A stretch of 39,690 nucleotides of DNA from an uncultured Bacteroidia bacterium (GTDB taxonomy: Bacteria > Bacteroidota > Bacteroidia > J057 > CALDDN01), in assembly GCA_937936615.1 (NCBI GenBank), contig CALDDN010000080.1, positions 1 through 39,690 of the forward strand, in the 5' to 3' direction. This document shows positions 25,801-34,800 of this stretch, in pieces. Positions within the stretch are counted from its first letter, which is position 1, and the number at the start of each line of letters is the position of its first letter. The notes below the pieces were generated by a model. The model was not told where the DNA came from, did no database searches, and saw nothing but the letters and a program-made list of their open reading frames with translations. Made by a program: the position numbers and the translations under genes.

Positions 25801-28800
25801 ATGCGTGCACCAACTCGGCTACAATTCAGGTTACGGTAATAGCCTCACCGACGGTTACGGCGACCGCAGATGCCCCGACCATCTGCCGCGATGGCACTTC
25901 GCGCTTTCAGGCTACCGGGGCGACGACCTACAGCTGGAGTCCGGCAACGGCCCTGAGTGCAACCAACATCGCCAATCCGGTTGCCACGCCTACGGTATCC
26001 GGAACGTGGACGGTCGTCGGAACGACAGGAGCCTGCACGGGTAGCGCGGAGGTCAGCGTTACGGTCAATACCTGCGAAATCGCGTTAGGCTGTCCCAGTC
26101 CGACGTATTTTCAGGATTTTGACAACTGGAACCCCATTACCCCCACGACCAATACCTGCAATTCGCCTGGCGACTTCCTGCCCAGCCGCTGGAACAACAA
26201 CAACACCATCGAAGGCTGGTATGCTGAAGCTGCTGCGGGCACCTACCGCTTCAACGCCAGCGACGGAAGCTGCAACATCGGCAGCCTTTATAGCTTCGGT
26301 GAAAACGGCAGCGGCGAGCGGGCCTTGGGCACCCTGTTAAGTGGCACGAACAACTCGCGCTTTGGGGTACGTTTCGTCAACAACACGGGCAGCCCGATTA
26401 CTGATCTTTTGATTGAATACGTTGGAGAACAGTGGCGGCGCGGCACAGCACCCGTAGGCACGCCCGACCGACTTAATTTCCAGTACAGCACCAATGCGAC
26501 TTCGCTGGCTACGGGGACATGGACGAATGTGGCAGCACTTAATTTCCAAAGCCCCAATACGACTGCCGCTGCCAGCACGGCCCTCAACGGAAATGCCGCT
26601 GCAAACCGACAGACGATATCCGGAACGATCACCGGCCTGAACATTCCGCCCGGTGGCGTGTTCTGGATTCGCTGGACGGAATTTAACGTAACGGGTGAAG
26701 ACGATGGCCTGGCCGTGGATGACTTCCGCATTACGGCAAACACCATCGCTCAACCTACGACCGTTACGGCTTCGACTCCACGCTGCGCAGGTACCGACCT
26801 GACCCTGACGGCTAACCCCGCTCCGCCTGCCAACATCGAATACCGCTGGTTCGATGTGGCGACCGGTGGCACGCCCCTGGGTACAGGCCAGAACTATGTA
26901 TTTAGCAATCCAACGGCAGGTACCTATACCTTTTATGTAGGGGCATTCAACACGCTGACGGGCTGCGCCAGCGAGCTGCCGCGCCGCTCGATTACCGTTA
27001 CCATCGAACCCCAACCAACTGTAACGGCCAGTGCCACGCCGACTACTCTTTGTGTTGGACAAAGCAGCCAGTTTCAGGCCAATGGTGCAAATACCTACAG
27101 CTGGTCGCCGGTTACTGACCTGAACAACGCGCTGATTGCTAATCCCCTTTTCACGGCGAGTGCTGCTGGGGTGTTCGACTACACGGTAACGGGTACCGAT
27201 GGCAACGGCTGTACCAACAGTGCCCAAGTGAGCGTAACGGTCAATGCCCAGCCGACCCTGACAGCTACGGCAACACCCGCGTCCATTTGCTTCGATGGCT
27301 CGACCAGTCAGCTCGAAGCAACAGGGGCAGCAACTTACGCTTGGCTGCCGGCCGCCAATCTGAACAATGCCTCGATTTTCAATCCAGTATTTACTCCCGC
27401 CGCGGCTGGTACGCTTACCTTTACGGTAACGGGTATCGGTGCCAATGGCTGCACGAACTCCGCCACGGTTGCGGTTGCGGTCAATGCCTTGCCGACAGTG
27501 GGTGCAACAGCCACACCGGCAACGATCTGCTTCGACGGATCGACGACGAGCCAGCTCCAAGGTACAGGTGCGGTCAATTACTTCTGGAGTCCGGCAACTG
27601 GATTGAACGATGTGAACCTTCCCAATCCGGTCTTTACTCCTCCGGCACCGGGCAGCTACACCTTTACGGTCGAAGGTACCGATGGCAACGGCTGTACGAA
27701 TACGGCCAGTGTAACGGTTACCGTTAACCCAGTGCCAGCCGTTACAGCGACGGCCGATTTCCCGACGCTCTGCGCCGGCGGTACGACCCGCTTGGTGGCT
27801 TCAGGTGCCAGTACGTATGTATGGGCACCGGCAACGAACCTCAGCTCGACCACCGTTGCCAATCCGGTGGCAAATCCGACTGTTACGACAACCTGGACCG
27901 TTACGGGCAGCGATGCCGCCGGATGTACCAATTCGACCCAAATCACGGTTACGGTCGATGTGTGCGACGTGGTGCTCGACTGCACGGATTTCACGTATTT
28001 CCAGGACTTCGATACCTGGGAACCGATCACGCCCACGGCCAACACCTGTGCCAACGGCAACAACCTGCCGACTGCCTGGAGCGACAACAACACGCTGCGG
28101 GGATGGTATGTAGAACTGCAGGCCGGTCAATATCGATTCAACGCCAACGACGGCACCTGTAACCTCGGGGGCATGTATTCGTTTGGAACGGATGGCAGCG
28201 GCGAGCGGGCCATCGGTACCAACCGTGGTGGCTCGACAATGCGCTTCGGGGTGCGTCTGGTCAACAATTCGGGTGCACCGATTACCGATCTGCTTATCGA
28301 CTACATCGGCGAGCAGTGGCGGCGGGGCGGCGCACCCGTCGGCAACCCCGACCAGCTGCTCTTCCAATACAGTACCGATGCCACTGCCCTGACCAACGGT
28401 ACGTGGACCAACGTACCAGCCCTGCACTTCAACAGCCCTTACACCGGCCCGCTGAGCAACGTAGACCTCGACGGCAACAACGCCGCCAACCGCACCGCCA
28501 TCAGCGGTACGATTACGGGCCTGAACATCCCCGACGGAGCGGCTTTCTGGATTCGATGGACAGACTTCAACCTCGTTGGTGGAAACGACGGGCTGGCTGT
28601 GGACGATTTCCGCTTGCGGGCCAATACGCTGGCCCAGCCGGTGGCCCTGACTCCGAGTACGCCCCTGTGTGAGGGTACTGACGTTACGCTGACGGCAACG
28701 CCCAATCCGCCTGCCAACGTCGATTACCGCTGGTTTGACGTGGCTACAGGCGGTACGGCCCTGGCCACGGGCACAACTTATACCATCACCGCACCCGCTG

Positions 28801-31800
28801 CCGGAACCTATACCTACTATGCCGAATCCTTCAACACGGTAACCGGTTGCGTGAGCCAGCTGCCTCGTCGGTCGGTAACGTTTACGGTCAACCCGCTGCC
28901 GTCGGTCAATGCTACGGCTACGCCTGCGGCTCTCTGCATCGGTCAGACGAGCCAGCTGCAGGCAACTGGAGCGGTAACCTACAGCTGGACACCCGCTACC
29001 GACCTGAACAATGCTGCGGTGCCCAACCCCGTTTTTACGGCACCGTCTGCCGGTACGTTTGCCTACACCGTTACGGGCACGGATGCCAATGGCTGTACGA
29101 ACTCGACAACGGTCAGCGTGCTGGTCAATCCCGACCCCGTGGCCACGGCCACGGCGACCCCCGCTACACTTTGTTTTAACGGATCGACCAGCCAGTTCGA
29201 AGCAACGGGCGGTGTCAGCTACGCCTGGACCCCTGCGGTTAACCTGAACAATGCGGCGGTATTCAACCCCGTCTTTACGCCCGCATCCGATGGCAGCTTT
29301 ACTTATGCTGTAACCGTTACCGATGCCAACGGCTGCACCAACTCGACCGACGTAACGGTAACGGTGCTGCCTCTGCCCGTAATTACGGCTGCATCGACTC
29401 CGCCCGCTCTGTGCTTCGATGGCTCATCGGCCAATTTTGAAGCCCAAGGCGGTCTGACGTATTTGTGGAGTCCCGCGGCCAACCTCAATGACGCGACGGT
29501 ATTCAATCCCATTTTCACGCCGAGTGCTGCAGGCAACTTTACGTACATCGTTACAGGCACCGATGCCAACGGCTGCTCGAATACGGCCCAAGTCGATGTT
29601 ACGGTCTTTCCGCTACCCACCCTCACGGCCACGGCTACACCCGCTACCCTGTGCGTGGGGCAGGTCAGCCAGCTCGATGCGTCGGGAGCCAGCACCTATC
29701 AATGGATACCAGCCACTGGGCTTAACGACCCTTTGATTGCCAATCCACTCTTCTTCTCGGTTACCGATGGCGTGTTCAGTTACACCGTCGAAGGAGTCGA
29801 CGCCAACGGCTGCCGCAATACGGCAACCGTAACGCTTACCGTCAACCCTTTGCCGAATGTTACGGCGACGGCCACGCCTCCGGCTATCTGTTTCGATGGT
29901 TCGACGAGCCAGCTGCAGGCTTCCGGTGCTCTGACTTATGAATGGTTCCCAGCTAATGACCTCGATAACCCATTGATTGCTAATCCGACCTTTACGCCGC
30001 CCAGTCCGGGTATTTTTGGCTATACCGTTGTTGGAACCGACGTCAACGGCTGTCAGGGGGCTGTATTCGTTGAGGTAACGGTCAATGCGCTGCCAGTCAT
30101 CAATGCGACAGCCACGCCCCAGACGATCTGCAACGACGGCGTTCCCAGCCAGTTCCAGGCTACGGGAGCCGATGCCTACGTCTGGACTCCAGCCGCCAAC
30201 CTGAACGACAACCTGATTGCCAACCCGCTCTTTACGCCGCCGGGCCTGGGCAACTTTACCTTCAACATCGAAGGCACGGACGCGAACGGCTGCCGAAACA
30301 CCACCCAACTGACGGTAACGGTCATCGACATCCCGACGGTTACGGCCAGTGTAACGCCCGCAGCGATCTGCCTCGATGGAACGGTGCAGGTTTCGGCCAC
30401 GGGTGCGCTGGCCTACAGCTGGCAGCCTGCCGCGGAGCTGACCAATCCACTCCAAGCTACGTCGGCAGCCCGCCCGACGGTCGAAGGGGCGGTTACCTAC
30501 ACGGTAACGGGTACCGACATCAACGGCTGCACCAATTCGGCAGTAACCACCGTTACGGTAACCAACTGTACGTTCCGTTTCGATTGCGTGAACGACACCT
30601 ACGTTCAGGACTTCAATACCTGGAATCCGACCACGACCGCGGCCAACACCTGCGCCAATGGCGACAACCTGAACGACCCCTGGAACAACGCCAACACCCT
30701 CCAGACGTGGTACGTCGATCTGCTCAGCGGGGTTTACCGCTTCAACGCCAGCGATGGTACCTGCGGCCTCGGGGGCATGTACTCCTTTGGTTCGAATGGC
30801 GGGGGCGACCGCGCCCTGGGTACCAACCGCGGTGGTTCGGCCTTCCGCTTCGGGGCACAGTTCATCAACAATACCGGTGTTCCGATCACCGACCTGATCA
30901 TCGACTACGTCGGCGAGCAGTGGCGGCGCGGTGGTGCGCCAACGGGCGTGCCCGACCGCCTCGACTTCCAGTACAGCCTCGATGCAACGTCGCTCAATAC
31001 GGGCACGTGGATCAACTACAACCCGCTCGATTTTGTCAGCCCCTACACTGGCCCCGTGGGCAACATCGAACTCAACGGCGACCAGCCCGCCAACCGCACG
31101 GCGGTTTCCAGTGTCATAACCGGCCTTAACATCCCGCCCGGTACGAGTTTCTGGATTCGCTGGAATGACTTCAACCTCAACGATGACGACGGTCTGGCCG
31201 TTGACGACCTGCGCATCCGCGTCAACACGATCCCGCAACCGGCGGCCATCACGACAAGCCAGCCCTTGTGCGACGGAGTCGATGTTACGTTGACGGCTTT
31301 TCCGCCCCCTCCGCCGGGTATCGAATACCGCTGGTATACGGTGGCCACCGGAGGTACGCCCGTGGGCACCGGCCCGACCCTGACGCTGACGGCTCCCATT
31401 GCCGATACCTACGACTACTTCGTAGAAGCCTACAACACGCTGACCGGTTGCACGAGCCGCCTGCCGCGCACGGCCATCACCTTTGTAGTTAATAATACGC
31501 CGGTGATTGCCGCAACGGCCACCCCCAACCAGTTCTGTTTCGGCAGCGGTACCAGCCAGCTGCAGGGCATTGGGGCGCAGGACTATACTTGGACACCGCA
31601 AGCCAATCTCAACGACCCACTGATCGCTAACCCGATTTTTAATCCCGCCGTGCCGGGTACTACGACCTTTACCCTCACGGGCACAGACGCGAACGGCTGC
31701 ACGAATTCGACCACAGTTACGGTGGTGGTGCATGCCCTGCCAACAGTGGGCGCAACGGCCAACCCAGGTCTGATCAACATCACGCAGACCAGCCAGCTGG

Positions 31801-34800
31801 CGGGCAGCGGTGCCCAAACTTATGTCTGGACGCCCGCAGCCAACCTGAGCAGCCCCACGGGCAGTCCGACCTTTACGCCTGGCGACTGCGGTACGACAAC
31901 CTTTACCGTCAGGGGCACCGATGCCAACGGCTGCACGAACTCGGCCCAGGTAGTGGTTCAGGTGAACGCCGCGCCCGTTACGGTAACGGCTAATCCGCCT
32001 GCCGTGTGCATCGGGGGCTGTACCGATGTGGCGGCCAGCAGTGCTTTTGGGGGCTATACGTATTCGTGGGTCAATCCCGCCGTTACGGTTCCCAGCTTTA
32101 ACGATTGCCCCACTACAACGACGATCTACAACGTTACGGCAACGTACCTCAATTGTGTAACCAACGCAAATGTGGTGGTGCCGGTCAACCCGCTGCCGAT
32201 CGTAACGGTAACGCCCAATACGCTGGTCGACTTGTGTACGGGCGAAAGTCAGGTCTACACCGCTGGCGGAGCCTTGACCTATACCTGGAGTCCGGCTGTT
32301 GATCTGTCGGCCACCACGGGACCAGTCGTTACGCTGACGGCGGCCACTGTCGGCCCGCGTAACTACACCGTTCGGGGCACCGACGGCAACGGCTGTACCA
32401 ATACGGTGAGCTTCGCTGTAACGGTGCGCCAGACTCCGACGGTCATCACCAACCCGCAGACGGTTACGGCCTGCCTGGGCGACATCCGCCAGCTCAACGC
32501 CTCGGGGGCCTCGACCTACCTCTGGAATCCGGGAACGGATTTGATCCAAACCAATGTGGCATCGCCGACGCTGATCGCGACAACGCTCGGAACACGTACC
32601 TACACCGTAACTGGAACGGCAGGCAATGGCTGTACGAACTCGGCAACCACGACCGTTACGGTGTTCCCGCTGCCGAACGTAACCATTGTGCCGACGGGGC
32701 CGCTGACCATCTGCCAGTTCCAATCTGTGAATCTGACGGCCAGTGGAGCCGCTACGTACAACTGGTTCCCCAATATCGACCTTTCGACAACTACCGGCCC
32801 GACGACCACTTTTACCGGCAATACGCCCGGTATCTATGGTTTCTCGGTAGCGGGTACCGACAACAACGGTTGTACGTTCGTCTCGCCGCCGGTTGCCATC
32901 ACGGTCAATCCGGCTCCGACCGTTACAATTGCTCCAGCCGGCCCGCTCAACATGTGCCAGGGGGAGGATGTACAGCTCGTGGCTTCGGGAGCGAACACCT
33001 ACACCTGGGCACCGGCCACCGACCTCGCGGTTACCAATCAAGCCGCTACCACCCTGACGGCCAACGCGGTCGGAACTCGCACCTACACGGTGGTGGGCAC
33101 GGCAGCCAATGGCTGCACCAATACCGCCAGCATCCAGGTACAGGTTCGGCCCTCGCCGGTGGTGGGTATCAGCCCGGCTGGCCCTCTGACCTTCTGCCCG
33201 GGAGCCACGCGTGTACTGACGGCTTCGGGTGCGCTTTCGTACAGCTGGAGTCCGCCGACCGATTTAAGTGCCATCAACATTCCGAATCCTACCTTGACGG
33301 CGGCTACTGTCAGCACTCGAACCTATACCGTTACGGGTACAGCAGCCAACGGCTGCACGGGTTCGGCTACAATCAATGTTACGGTTAATGCCGTCCCGCC
33401 GGTAACGGCCAATTCCGCTCCCACGGAAGCGTGTGCGGGCGATCCGGTGCAGCTCGTGGCCGGTGGAGCGAATACCTACGTCTGGAATCCAGGTACAATT
33501 TCGGGAGCGACGATCACGGTCAACCCGTCGGCGACGACCACCTACACCGTATCGGGTACCGATGCCAACGGCTGCACGAATACGGCAGTGGTGCAGGTGC
33601 TGGTCAACCCGCTGCCTGTCGCACCAACCACCCCGCCCCTTACGATCTGTGCGGGAACTTCGACAACCATTACTCCGCCCGCCCAGCCTGGTTTCTTCCG
33701 CTGGTACAGCTCGGCGACGGGTGCCACCCAGATCGGTGCCGGACCGTCCTTCGAGACTCCTGTGCTCAATGTGCCGGGTGTGTATACCTACTATTATGAT
33801 TACCGCGACCTCAACGGCTGCACCTCGGCCTTGCGCCAGCCGGTGAAAGTGTTCGTGGAAGCTATTCCGCAGGTCATCGGGCCGATTCAAGGGCCGACCG
33901 TGGTTTGTGCCTTCAAGTCGAGCAGCCATTTTGTAAGCAACATTCCCGGAGTAGGCTACAACTGGTTTGGTTTGCCGACGGGTGCAAGCATTACCTCGGG
34001 TCAAGGTACTAACAGCGTGGTGATCAACTGGGGCTTTGCGGCTCAGGGGATTCACCAGATCAGCGTCCGACCAACCTACTTCTGCGGCCCCGGCCCCGTA
34101 TCGACGGTTCAGATTGAATTGATCGACCGGCCCGCCCGTCCGCTCTCGCTGACTGGCCCGCCGACGGCCTGTGTGGGCAGCACCACAACCTACGTTCTGA
34201 GCACGCGCCCGGGTGAAACCTACGAGTGGCGCGTCTCGCCGCCACAAGCCATCACCTCGGCAGGTAATACGCTTAATGTAACGTGGAGTGCCCCAGGCAA
34301 CTACGTCATCGAAGGCCGGGCCGTGAACACCTGCGGCCCAAGCCCCTGGAGGGCGATGCTGGTGCAGGTGGCCGCGCCGGTCAACGCCAACGGCGGCCCC
34401 GACCTGACGACCTGCAATACCCTGGCCATCCTGCGGGCGGCCAACCCCAGTCCGGGTACCGGTGTCTGGAGTTTTGTCAGCGGTCCGGTTACGCCGAACA
34501 TCACCCAGAGCGGTACCAACCTGCTGGTGAGTGGCATGACGCAGCTGGGCGTGTACGAATTTGAATGGACGGTAACGTCGGGTGGTTGTCCGCCGCTCAG
34601 CTCGCGGGTTCGGGTTACGCGCATCGGCCCCCCGGCCACGCCCACGATTCAGACCCCGACCATTGCCCTGTGCGACCAATCGACGGCCAACATCAGCTTT
34701 ACCGTTCCGACCGATGGCGTGGGCATCTGGAGCTTCATCTCGGGTCCGGCTCAGGCGGCAATCGCGCAGAACGGTTCAGTAACAGGTCTAACGGCTGTTG

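Noticed and set aside
23700-25847. CRISPR array or satellite interpretation of the regular ~239-bp repeats
   Set aside because: The repeats are in frame, encode conserved Ig-like domains and have no unique spacers.
29613-33041. 1142-aa open frame on the minus strand inside the 4906-aa gene, and other long antisense frames (for example 13328-14923, 15533-17092, 18632-20074, 20552-22504, 33264-34679)
   Set aside because: They lie opposite well-supported repeat proteins whose biased codon use avoids the complements of stop codons. Their translations are Arg-rich, repetitive and show no domains, signal peptides or promoters.
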